From Caldithrix sp. (GTDB taxonomy: Bacteria; Zhuqueibacterota; Zhuqueibacteria; Oceanimicrobiales; Oceanimicrobiaceae): a DNA stretch of 6,520 bases. Below the pieces are notes generated by a model that saw only the letters and a list, made by a program, of their open reading frames with translations, made no database searches and was not told where the DNA came from. Both the position numbers and the translations under genes were made by a program. The stretch lies in the NCBI GenBank assembly GCA_004357015.1, contig SMXE01000095.1, positions 1-6,520 of the forward strand. The letters run 5' to 3'. Positions 1-6,520 of the stretch are shown here, piece after piece (positions within the stretch are counted from its first letter, which is position 1; each line of letters opens with the position of its first letter).

Positions 1-74
1 ACCCGCATAACGGCAACGCGATTGAGCTCTTACGCCATATCGGCGATTAAGTCAGGTAGCGACTGTCTTAAAAG

Positions 75-654
<580 letters not shown>

Positions 655-816
655 TCACTTCCGATTCCTGCCCGAGTTCACCGCCTTCTGCAACTCACAT
701 TTAGTGCACTTGCTGCCGCCCGGGTCCGCATGTGTGAACTGGCGCAGAAATTTTCTGGCGGAAAAAAATAGAGCGACTGCGACAATGGTGAGCGCAACGA
801 ATTCCTGAATTTGCAT
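655..816 (-). CDS. FeoB-associated small Cys-rich membrane protein
   Basis: This 53-residue frame begins MQIQEFVALTIVAVALFF, a single membrane helix at about residues 5-20. A basic stretch (R21, K22, R25) follows, then a soluble tail with a CxxC pair (C37, C40, in GGSKCTKCE). Its ATG shares one base with the feoB stop codon (TAATG), the arrangement expected for translational coupling. Helix plus CxxC directly after feoB is the layout of the known family of FeoB-associated Cys-rich membrane proteins. Such peptides are thought to assist FeoB, perhaps by handling Fe(II) at the cytoplasmic face, but the role is not established. With N outside and C inside, the basic residues and the CxxC would face the cytoplasm, which fits the positive-inside rule. 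It is the last gene of the operon. Its short length makes it easy to miss. Confidence 0.85.
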   Translation of the reverse strand: MQIQEFVALTIVAVALFFSARKFLRQFTHADPGGSKCTKCELQKAVNSGRNRK

Positions 817-2978
817 TATCCGAACCCCAACAGTTTCCCGCCTTGAAAGACGACAAGAGACGCGGTATACGCCAGAACGGTCATGTACACGACCATAATC
901 AGTGGCCAGTGCCAGCTATTTGTTTCCCGTTTAACAACCGCCACCGTTGACATGCACTGACACGCGAGTGCAAAGAAAACCATGAGCGAGACCGCTGTCA
1001 ACGGAGTGTAGACCGGTTTTCCCGTGTTCGGATCCCGATCATTTATCAAAGCCTGCCTGAGCGTCACCGACGTTTCGTCCGCGCCCTCTACATTGTAGAT
1101 GGTAGCCAGCGTGCTCACCATGACTTCCCTGGCTGCGAAGGATGTAATCAACCCAATCCCTATTTTCCAGTCGAATCCCAAGGGTCGGATGGCGGGTTCG
1201 ATAGCGTGGCCAAGTTGGCCGGCGTAGCTCTGATTTATCGCCTGGCTCGAACTCATTTCTGCCTGCGGTCGCGGGTAGTAAGCGAGAAACCAGAGTACAA
1301 TCGAGATCGCCAGGATAATTTTGCCCGCGTCTGTGACGAATATCTTCGCGCGCTCCCACACCTGTATCAGGGTCGAGCGCATGGAAGGCCGGCGATAGGC
1401 CGGGAGTACCATCACAAAGGTCGATGGTGGCTCGTTTCTGCCAACAAAACGCTTCATGACCAGGGCCGCGGCGATGGCCGCCACAATGCCGAAAAGGTAC
1501 ATCGCCAACAGAATCAGGCCGGGCAGTTTGAATATGCCCATCACCACAACTCCGGGAATGAAAGCGCCAATCATGAGCGCGTACACAGGCAAACGGGCGC
1601 TGCAACTCATGAGCGGTGCGATCATGATCGTGATTATCCTGTCGCTCGAGTTCCGGATTGTGCGCGTCGCCATGATGCCAGGAATGGCGCAGGCAAACGA
1701 TGACAGCAGCGGAATAACTGAACGGCCGCTCAACCCCACGCTCCGCATGGTCCGATCCATGATGAACGCAGCACGGGCGAGGTAGCCGGAATCTTCAAGC
1801 AAGGAGAGAAAGAAAAACAGAAACAGGATCTGTGGCAGAAAGACCAGGATTGCACCCACCCCGGCGATGGCGCCATCCACGATGAGATCTTGCAGAACGC
1901 CGTCCGGCATCACGCCGGCAATGACGGAGCCAAACCACGCCACACCGCTCTCGATTGCTCGCATGGGAATTTCTGCCCACGCGAAAATCGACTGAAAAAT
2001 GGCGCCGAAGATGAGAAGGAAAATAATGGGGCCGAGAATACGGTGTGTCAAAATTCGGTCTGCTTTTTCGCTTCTGTTGAGTTCATGTTCGCGGGTTTTG
2101 CAAACGGTGGTCGCGTAGATAGTGTCAATCCATTGGTATCGCAGTTGCGTTTCCAGCATAGACCACGAGACGCCCTGTTCGTCGAGCTCTTGACGCGCCT
2201 CCTGTACCCGGGTGACGAGATCATCATAATTATCATGAACATGCCCGTTTGCAGGGTTGCGCCAGCAACCCAGGGCTTTGTCACTCGACAAAATCCGGAC
2301 GGCCGCAAAGCGGATGGCCATTTCGGATAGTTCGGAGTTCGCCGCCAACCAATCGCGTACAGGTTTGAGGGCTGATTTAATTTCCGCCGGAGGGCGAATA
2401 CCCTTTGGCTCCCGGAGCGACCGGCCTTCGACAATCTTGAATATCTCCTGGCGCAAGACGGCGATGCCGGTCCCTTTGTTGGCGACCACGGGCACAACTA
2501 TCGCGCCAATTTGGCTCGCGAGTTTTTCACTATCGATTGCGATGCCGGCTGATTCAGCAGCGTCCATCATATTGAGCGCCACGATCACAGGCATACCCAT
2601 TTCAACGACCTGGGTAGCGAGGTAGAGATTTCGTTCCAGACTGCTGGCGTCGATCACAACCACGACTACATCAAGATGTTCTATTTCCGACGCTCGCCCC
2701 GTAATGATGTCAGATGCGATTTTGTCGTCCAGCGACTTTGGCACCAGGCTGTACAAACCGGGAAGATCGTGCGCCCGAATCGAGTAACCGCCGGAGGATT
2801 CAATAAGCCCTGTCTTCTTTTCTACGGTAACGCCGGGATAGTTTCCGACTTTCTGCCGCAGGCCGGTTAAGGCGTTAAAAATGGTTGTCTTGCCGGAATT
2901 TGGATTGCCAATCAGGGCAAGGTTGAAATCAGATTTTACAACCTGCGTGTGCGGCGCTGCTTTAACTTGCTCCTTCAT
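816..2978 (-). CDS. feoB: Ferrous iron transport protein B
   Basis: FeoB is the inner-membrane Fe(II) importer driven or gated by a GTPase-like domain. This protein has 720 residues, close to the usual length. The N-terminal G domain shows G1 GNPNSGKT (24-31), the switch I Thr in YPGVTVEKK (T51), G3 DLPG (71-74), G4 NMMD (136-139) and a G5-like region near 165-169. A helical linker (about 180-290) follows. The membrane part starts near residue 312 and contains two Gate (nucleoside-recognition) repeats with the family signatures LEDSGYLARAAF, SFACAIPGIMATR (C430), MSCSARLP (C459) and SFAAREVMVSTLATIYN. The end has LACQCMSTVAVVKRET (C673, C675). Conserved cysteines at such sites have been proposed to line the iron pore. 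The ATG overlaps the feoA stop as ATGA, so translation is probably coupled. No key motif is missing. Confidence 0.97.
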   Translation of the reverse strand: MKEQVKAAPHTQVVKSDFNLALIGNPNSGKTTIFNALTGLRQKVGNYPGVTVEKKTGLIESSGGYSIRAHDLPGLYSLVPKSLDDKIASDIITGRASEIEHLDVVVVVIDASSLERNLYLATQVVEMGMPVIVALNMMDAAESAGIAIDSEKLASQIGAIVVPVVANKGTGIAVLRQEIFKIVEGRSLREPKGIRPPAEIKSALKPVRDWLAANSELSEMAIRFAAVRILSSDKALGCWRNPANGHVHDNYDDLVTRVQEARQELDEQGVSWSMLETQLRYQWIDTIYATTVCKTREHELNRSEKADRILTHRILGPIIFLLIFGAIFQSIFAWAEIPMRAIESGVAWFGSVIAGVMPDGVLQDLIVDGAIAGVGAILVFLPQILFLFFFLSLLEDSGYLARAAFIMDRTMRSVGLSGRSVIPLLSSFACAIPGIMATRTIRNSSDRIITIMIAPLMSCSARLPVYALMIGAFIPGVVVMGIFKLPGLILLAMYLFGIVAAIAAALVMKRFVGRNEPPSTFVMVLPAYRRPSMRSTLIQVWERAKIFVTDAGKIILAISIVLWFLAYYPRPQAEMSSSQAINQSYAGQLGHAIEPAIRPLGFDWKIGIGLITSFAAREVMVSTLATIYNVEGADETSVTLRQALINDRDPNTGKPVYTPLTAVSLMVFFALACQCMSTVAVVKRETNSWHWPLIMVVYMTVLAYTASLVVFQGGKLLGFG

Positions 2979-3247
2979 GGCTTGCCAGTCGCCTCGCGTT
3001 TGACCCGTTCTACCAGGATAGCCTTTGCCTCGGAGCGGCGCAGCGACAGATAGTAGCCGCGAACCTTGATCTCCATCGGGTCGCCAAGTGGGGCGTATTT
3101 TATCAGTCGGACTTCGGTGCCGGAGGTAAGGCCCATCTCCATTAAATCGCCTTCGTCGCCGCCGTTGGTTGAAATCCCGTTGATGATGGCTGTCTCGCCC
3201 GGTCTCAGTTGTTCGAGTGTCATCTCCTGTCCTTTCGTCAGACTCAT
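2975..3247 (-). CDS. feoA: Ferrous iron transport protein A (SH3-like)
   Basis: FeoA is a small cytoplasmic SH3-like beta-barrel needed for FeoB function, probably by contact with it. The protein has 90 residues from this start. Family landmarks are LRPGETAIING, the DLMEMGLTSGTEV block, and YAPLGDPMEIKVRGYYLSLRR followed by EAKAILVE, covering the whole domain. Two starts are possible. The upstream ATG (3247) is preceded by GAAGGCGG. An internal ATG at 3223 (residue 9, MTLEQLRPGE) has AAAGGA six bases before it and would give an 82-residue protein, closer to the usual FeoA start. The gene follows the small CxxC...CxxH gene by 27 bases and overlaps feoB by four bases (ATGA). Confidence 0.95.
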   Translation of the reverse strand: MSLTKGQEMTLEQLRPGETAIINGISTNGGDEGDLMEMGLTSGTEVRLIKYAPLGDPMEIKVRGYYLSLRRSEAKAILVERVKREATGKP

Positions 3248-3274
3248 TTGTAAACCGCCTTCAGTTTTTTGTTT

Positions 3275-3442
3275 TCAAGTGAGAAGATATCTTAGAAACC
3301 TGCCTTGATGTGCCGGGTCGCGAATGAGAATCGGCAAGTGCTGCGCACAGATTTTCAAACCCATGTCCTTATAACTTAGAGAAATCAATGTCACGGTCTC
3401 ACTGTGGTCGCAGAATACGCAGGTTGCTGATGAAGTCGACAT
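3275..3442 (-). CDS. Small CxxC...CxxH putative zinc- or iron-binding protein in the feo operon
   Basis: This 55-residue frame starts at ATG 3442 with AGGGG five bases upstream, and ends at TGA 3275-3277. It fills the gap between the regulator gene (13 bases away) and feoA (27 bases away). The protein has a CxxC pair at C8/C11 (CVFCDH), about 20 residues with alternating hydrophobic positions (TVTLISLSY), then C32xxH35 in KICAQHLPILIRDP. Two knuckles separated by about 20 residues are the layout of a small zinc ribbon or treble clef, so one bound Zn(II), or possibly Fe, is likely. No signal peptide or membrane helix is present, so it should be cytoplasmic. I do not recognise a named family with certainty. 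Its place suggests a role in iron sensing, FeoB assistance or post-transcriptional control. Coding status rests on the start signal, spacing and metal-ligand pattern. Confidence 0.75.
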   Translation of the reverse strand: MSTSSATCVFCDHSETVTLISLSYKDMGLKICAQHLPILIRDPAHQGRFLRYLLT

Positions 3443-3455
3443 TTTTTCCCCTAAA

Positions 3456-3998
3456 TCAGGTACGGTTACTTACCTGTTCAGACTCCTCGTCCGGCATCAG
3501 GCATTCGGTGTCGCAAACCTCACACTCATCTGGTAAACCGGAACAGGTGGACTCATAATGCCGGTAAGTTTGCAAGAAGTGCTGAACATCCGTGTCATCG
3601 GAAGATAGAAACTTCATGAAGTTCAAAAGTTTCTCGCCGGTTTCGCGGCTGAGCAAGTGCTCGATTTTGCAGGCGTCAATTTCAGCCTGCTCCCGGTCCA
3701 CCTGCAATACCTCAACCAGGAATTTCTTGAAAATCTTCCGCATGGATTGAATCGCGTGGCTGATATTTTGCCCTTCTTCGGAAAGACGAAGGAATTTGTT
3801 TTCGTCTTCGGTCACCAGGCCTTTTTCTTTCAACGCCTTGAGTGTGATGGACGCACTGCCCCGGGTTATTTCGAGGTTCTTGGCGACATCGGTCACGCGG
3901 GCGTACCCGTTTCTGTGCAGCAAATCATAGATGGTCATCAGATGGTGCGCAGCGCTGTGGGTGATTTTGTTTTGTTCAAAGGCTTTCCAGACTTCCAT
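3456..3998 (-). CDS. DtxR/MntR-family metal-dependent transcriptional regulator with Cys-rich tail
   Basis: The protein (180 residues) is a winged-helix metalloregulator that should repress, or otherwise control, this operon when Fe(II) or Mn(II) is plentiful. The helix-turn-helix spans about 18-75 (HLMTIYDLL, VTDVAKNLEITRGSASITLKALKEKGLV, wing with LRLSEEG). The dimerisation/metal domain (about 76-140) ends in DACKIEHLLS, where C110, E113 and H114 match DtxR C102, E105 and H106. By my alignment from memory, DtxR M10 is replaced by H18, and the ancillary-site ligands H79, E83 and H98 become I89, F93 and E106. The SH3 domain of classical DtxR is missing. A tail with C152, C159, C162 and C166 stands in its place. 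The start is preceded by GAGG and GCGGG. The gene lies between the membrane protein gene (46 bases upstream) and the small CxxC gene (13 bases downstream). Confidence 0.9.
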   Translation of the reverse strand: MEVWKAFEQNKITHSAAHHLMTIYDLLHRNGYARVTDVAKNLEITRGSASITLKALKEKGLVTEDENKFLRLSEEGQNISHAIQSMRKIFKKFLVEVLQVDREQAEIDACKIEHLLSRETGEKLLNFMKFLSSDDTDVQHFLQTYRHYESTCSGLPDECEVCDTECLMPDEESEQVSNRT

Positions 3999-4007
3999 AA
4001 TCCCGCT

Positions 4008-4027
4008 ACCTCAAACGTTTTGAAGGT
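4008..4027. promoter_or_regulatory. Dyad upstream of the regulator gene, possible operator
   Basis: The plus strand carries TCAAA (4011-4015), a CGT centre and TTTGA (4019-4023). The symmetry continues outward as ACC on one side and AGGT on the other, with one extra A. It lies just before the ribosome-binding region of the DtxR-type gene, a place typical of autoregulatory operators. It does not clearly match the known DtxR or MntR boxes. No convincing -35/-10 pair could be fixed in the 46-base gap. Confidence 0.3.
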
Positions 4028-4044
4028 TGAGTTGTAAGCATGCG

Positions 4045-4599
4045 TTATGGCTGAGCTTCCACGCCAGGGTTCTCAGTGGGTTGGCTGACTATTTTGATTA
4101 TTGCGCCGTTGCCATTGGCCTTCGTTTTTCCCCATACGAGAAAAGTTACCAGGGTGAAAATTAAGAATCCCAGCACGGATTGAAACCCGAAAAACGCAAC
4201 GACTTTTTGAATTGCAAACGCCGGATTTACGAACCGCACCAGCCAGCCGGCAGACTCATTTAGCAGCGCCAGGATGAATGCGCTGGAAATGAACGTGACC
4301 TTTGCTTTGAATGAGTACGGCGCAAAGATTAGCAAATGCGTGAGCAACAAAACGACCATCGCTATCATCGGCAAGTGGGCATGCGTCACTTCAAGCATGG
4401 ACTGATACGTGCGCGGCAAGGTGAATTGTTCTTCCGCGCCGAGATAATAGTCCTGAACCGACTGTGGCGTGACGTCCATTTTTGCGAAATAGAGTGCGAA
4501 GTTTGTCACCCAAAAGGCTGTCAGAAACAGTAAGGTGAACAACAGCGTCAATTTCATCAGAGGCTGGCTTTGGAAACCACCATTTTGCATGTACTTCAA
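4045..4599 (-). CDS. Four-helix inner-membrane protein of unknown function, TTG start
   Basis: The 184-residue protein has four predicted membrane helices (about 16-38, 71-93, 101-119 and 132-156). By the positive-inside rule both ends lie in the cytoplasm, and the loop 39-70 (with YYLGAEEQF and PRTYQSM) in the periplasm. Helix 2 carries all three histidines, H73 and H75 near the periplasmic end (EVTHAHLPM) and H88 near the cytoplasmic end. Helix 3 contains the polar NES motif (N114-S116). I do not recognise a named family. Bis-His spacing suggests, without proof, heme or metal binding and electron transfer. The start is TTG: AAAGGAG lies eight bases upstream, whereas the next ATG (4590) is 17 bases away. 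The start follows the stop of the FMN-protein gene after one base, so the two are almost certainly co-translated and may act together. Confidence 0.85.
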   Translation of the reverse strand: MKYMQNGGFQSQPLMKLTLLFTLLFLTAFWVTNFALYFAKMDVTPQSVQDYYLGAEEQFTLPRTYQSMLEVTHAHLPMIAMVVLLLTHLLIFAPYSFKAKVTFISSAFILALLNESAGWLVRFVNPAFAIQKVVAFFGFQSVLGFLIFTLVTFLVWGKTKANGNGAIIKIVSQPTENPGVEAQP

Positions 4600-4600
4600 T

Positions 4601-5149
4601 CTACTTTCTCCTTTGAATGGCTATTTGGTAAGTCGCCAGAATCTTGCGAACGCCTTTGGTAATGGCTCGAACTGTGAGTGTGGCGCCGGTGATGCCGTGA
4701 ATCCCGCGCTGCGGCCAGAGGTTGTCGTCGAGTACCTTCTCTTGAAATAGCCTCAGCCATCGTTCCGCGGGCAAATAGTCAAACGGCTCGTAAAAAGCCA
4801 TCATCTCGACGTGCTCGATTGTGGCATCTGGTCGTACCAAGACCATGAAAGTGGCGGGCTTGGTCCGCACGTTTGTTGTCTCGAAAAACGCAAGCGCAAC
4901 TGTGGTGTCCCCCTTGTGGCCAACGTAGTAGGCAACCACTTTCGATTCAACTTTCGATCTTGCATCTTTTTCGATTGCCATCACCTGGTCCTCGGTGAGA
5001 AAGACCACTTTTCGCACAATCGTGTCACAGCCGGCAAAAGCTTCACGCAGCGCCACGTCTTTGGTCTTGAACACCTGCGCCTGCAGGTTGGCAGCGGCCA
5101 GGATAGCTACCGGAAAAATAAGTTTCGAATAGTATGTCAGTCTGCTCAT
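4601..5149 (-). CDS. Secreted FMN-binding domain protein (covalent flavinylation motif)
   Basis: The protein (182 residues) begins with a signal peptide (about 1-24, hydrophobic IFPVAILAAA, cleavage likely after LQA). It has no lipobox Cys, so it should be periplasmic. The C-terminal part is an FMN_bind domain of the kind found in NqrC and RnfG: HGITGATLTVRAITKGV (151-167) contains the [ST]GA[ST] flavinylation motif, with T157 the expected attachment site. The flavin transferase ApbE attaches FMN through a phosphoester to this Thr in known members; no apbE is in the window. Such proteins are extracytosolic one- or two-electron carriers. Being alone rather than in an Rnf/Nqr cluster, and beside a membrane protein and feo genes, it could carry electrons for periplasmic Fe(III) reduction. 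C41 is the only Cys of the mature protein. The start codon has only a weak Shine-Dalgarno. Confidence 0.88.
   Translation of the reverse strand: MSRLTYYSKLIFPVAILAAANLQAQVFKTKDVALREAFAGCDTIVRKVVFLTEDQVMAIEKDARSKVESKVVAYYVGHKGDTTVALAFFETTNVRTKPATFMVLVRPDATIEHVEMMAFYEPFDYLPAERWLRLFQEKVLDDNLWPQRGIHGITGATLTVRAITKGVRKILATYQIAIQRRK
4608..4614 (-). promoter_or_regulatory. Shine-Dalgarno site that fixes the TTG start of the membrane protein gene
   Basis: AAAGGAG on the minus strand lies inside the last codons of the FMN-protein gene, eight bases before TTG at 4599. It is the strongest ribosome-binding site in the window and favours TTG over the ATG at 4590. Confidence 0.7.
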
Positions 5150-5164
5150 CGTTATCTTGTTCAG

Positions 5165-5193
5165 AGACCGGCGGTCTGGATCAGCGCCGATCC
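5165..5193. repeat. Two adjacent palindromes in the gap between porin and FMN-protein genes
   Basis: Directly abutting inverted repeats occupy half of the 57-base gap. The first is AGACCG-G-CGGTCT (5165-5177, perfect arms). The second is GGATC-AGCGCC-GATCC (5178-5193, five-base arms, six with a G-U pair in the minus-strand RNA). In the transcript they could form two small hairpins just downstream of the porin stop. No U run follows, so a classical terminator is unlikely. An mRNA stability or processing element, or a protein-binding site, is possible. Confidence 0.45.
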
Positions 5194-5206
5194 CTGAAGT
5201 GTTGCA

Positions 5207-6517
5207 TTAGAACAAATAATTCATCGCAAGATTAAACTGGTCCACGGCTGAATCTGCGTCGTCATCTCTGTTCACATAGTCGATCTTGAACGCGATGTTG
5301 GGGATCGGTTTGTAGGTCAGTCCCAGGTAGAAGTTCTGGCGTTTTCGCGCCGGGTTTTTCGAAAACGCGGACGGTACGTTATCCTGTGTATCTAATTGTT
5401 CGTATTGAATGTATGGCGCCAGGTAATGCGTCGTGCCGCGCACCAGCAACGGCATGACGTCGTAAGCTGCCGTCAGATAGTAGCCGCTCTGTTTCTCGCC
5501 GATGGAACTGCTCCCGGTCAATCCGAGAGCGTCGTTCAGTTTGGTGACATCGTCAATGGTCGATTGTGCGAACAGGCCGCGCAATTCCAAGCCCCGGCGC
5601 GCAAAGATCGCGTGCACGGACCACAGGGTGTAAAAGGCGTCGATGTCGTTTCCTGCCGAATCATCCAGGTCCTGGCCGGTGTTGCCGAGGAAGAAAGATC
5701 CTGCGATGTCCAGGCCGGGAATGCCCGAGTAACCCAGTCTGCCGCTCACCGCCAGGTTTTCTGCAACGGCCTTTGCGCCGTTTTGACGGCCGCTGCGAAC
5801 GCCATCTGATGAAAAGGCTGCCGCTCTAAGACTTTCTGTAACATAAATCTTGTAGTTGAGGCCAGTGGCGGCTTCTCCCACCAGCCCCAGGCCGTTTGCA
5901 CGCCAGGTTGACGGAACAATTCGGCGCTCGACTTCCGGGCGCAGGGTGCCAGGGAAAATCGGTGGTTCGTGCAACTCGTTTATGATTCCGACAGGCGTCA
6001 ACACCATTCCGGCCCGGAAATTTACGGCCTTGCTCAACATGGCCTCAATGTACGCAAATTCCACCGACACTTCGCCGGATGAGCCCTCGCCGGTCTTGGC
6101 ATGTTCCAGTTCGATTTCAGAATTGAACAGGAAGCGGTCATTGAAGCGGTAGCCAAAGTACGTTACGTGTCTGAGAAAGTCGATTTTGTCGGCTTTCCCG
6201 GAGTCTGAACCGTCGTCTTTCTCCGAAGAAAAGTTCTCATAAACAACTTCGCCGTAACCGGCCAATGATACGCCCGTCTTCGCGAGATGGTAAACTCTTG
6301 AAGCCGCCGGCCCCATGCCGTAGCGTCTTTCGTAGTTAGGTCCTGCCACTTCGCCGAGCTTGGTTTTTTCTATTTCTTGAGTGAGAATGTCGATGCGTCG
6401 CATCAATTCGACTAATGTATCCTGTCTTGTCGGCTGTTGTGCACGCAAACTCACGGTTAACAGAGTCATAGTTGTCAGAATTAACACTGTCCAGGTGCTG
6501 AATTTCGTTTGTTTCAT
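5207..6517 (-). CDS. Outer-membrane beta-barrel (porin-like) protein
   Basis: The protein (436 residues) starts with a signal peptide (1-26, hydrophobic core VLILTTMTLLTV, cleavage after SLRA). A short amphipathic helix or coiled coil follows (about 33-55, rich in Leu, Ile, Glu and Lys), then alternating barrel strands to a C-terminal Phe (FNLAMNYLF), as expected for insertion by the Bam machinery. It resembles porins of the phosphate-selective OprO/OprP-like or carbohydrate-porin style, with motifs such as GYGEVVYENF, DRFLFNSEIELEH, VNFRAGMVLTPVGIINELHEPP and FYLGLTYKPIPNIAFKIDYVNRD. The exact family and substrate cannot be read. An in-frame TAA lies immediately before the ATG (6518-6520), so the start cannot be further upstream. 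The promoter must lie outside the window. Its place ahead of FMN-protein and feo genes suggests passage of iron or iron complexes, which is an inference. Confidence 0.85.
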   Translation of the reverse strand: MKQTKFSTWTVLILTTMTLLTVSLRAQQPTRQDTLVELMRRIDILTQEIEKTKLGEVAGPNYERRYGMGPAASRVYHLAKTGVSLAGYGEVVYENFSSEKDDGSDSGKADKIDFLRHVTYFGYRFNDRFLFNSEIELEHAKTGEGSSGEVSVEFAYIEAMLSKAVNFRAGMVLTPVGIINELHEPPIFPGTLRPEVERRIVPSTWRANGLGLVGEAATGLNYKIYVTESLRAAAFSSDGVRSGRQNGAKAVAENLAVSGRLGYSGIPGLDIAGSFFLGNTGQDLDDSAGNDIDAFYTLWSVHAIFARRGLELRGLFAQSTIDDVTKLNDALGLTGSSSIGEKQSGYYLTAAYDVMPLLVRGTTHYLAPYIQYEQLDTQDNVPSAFSKNPARKRQNFYLGLTYKPIPNIAFKIDYVNRDDDADSAVDQFNLAMNYLF

Positions 6518-6520
6518 TTA

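Noticed and set aside
33..45. CGCC-atatc-GGCG hairpin near the window edge
   Set aside because: The four-pair stem has no T run and no second copy, so neither a terminator nor a transposon end can be supported.
1206..1703. Long plus-strand open frame opposite feoB
   Set aside because: It lies fully inside the certain feoB gene, its translation is rich in Arg, His and Asn without domain pattern, and it is a shadow of the coding strand. The same holds for the plus-strand frames at 1456-1785, 1890-2330 and 2257-2625.
3657..4037. Plus-strand frame of 126 codons opposite the regulator gene
   Set aside because: It overlaps the DtxR-type gene, which has clear family motifs; the plus-strand product has no recognisable features.
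5396..5829. Plus-strand frames opposite the porin gene
   Set aside because: They are low-complexity Arg/Cys-rich shadows of a barrel gene with signal peptide and C-terminal Phe.

Overview
The window looks like chromosomal DNA of a Gram-negative bacterium. It holds an outer-membrane beta-barrel gene with a signal peptide and a terminal Phe, a secreted FMN-binding protein, and a complete Feo ferrous-iron uptake operon. Base composition is moderate and one gene starts with TTG. The small Feo-linked Cys proteins and the barrel style would fit a lineage of the Bacteroidota/Calditrichota (FCB) kind, but the phylum is an inference I cannot settle by reading alone.

All supported genes lie on the minus strand and are read from right to left: porin-like barrel (6517-5207), periplasmic FMN-binding protein (5149-4601), four-helix membrane protein with a TTG start (4599-4045), DtxR/MntR-type metal regulator (3998-3456), a 55-residue CxxC...CxxH protein (3442-3275), FeoA (3247-2975), FeoB (2978-816) and a 53-residue FeoB-associated CxxC membrane peptide (816-655). 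The last five are tightly packed: gaps of 13 and 27 bases, then ATGA and TAATG overlaps. The membrane protein follows the FMN protein after one base. Wider gaps are 57 bases (porin to FMN protein, with two adjacent palindromes) and 46 bases (membrane protein to regulator, with a dyad that could be an operator). I see no convincing intrinsic terminator between the genes, so one long operon or two back-to-back operons are both possible.

Beyond the operon, 464-75 is a decayed remnant of an IS110-family transposase: only the C-terminal domain is left and it is broken by two frameshifts. Bases 465-654 and 1-74 hold nothing I can name.

Working model (inference): the barrel admits iron or iron complexes, the covalently flavinylated periplasmic protein and the His-bearing four-helix membrane protein pass electrons outward to reduce Fe(III) to Fe(II), FeoA/FeoB and the small Cys peptide import Fe(II), and the DtxR-type regulator adjusts expression to metal supply. 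The two small genes (55 and 53 codons) are easily missed by automatic annotation.
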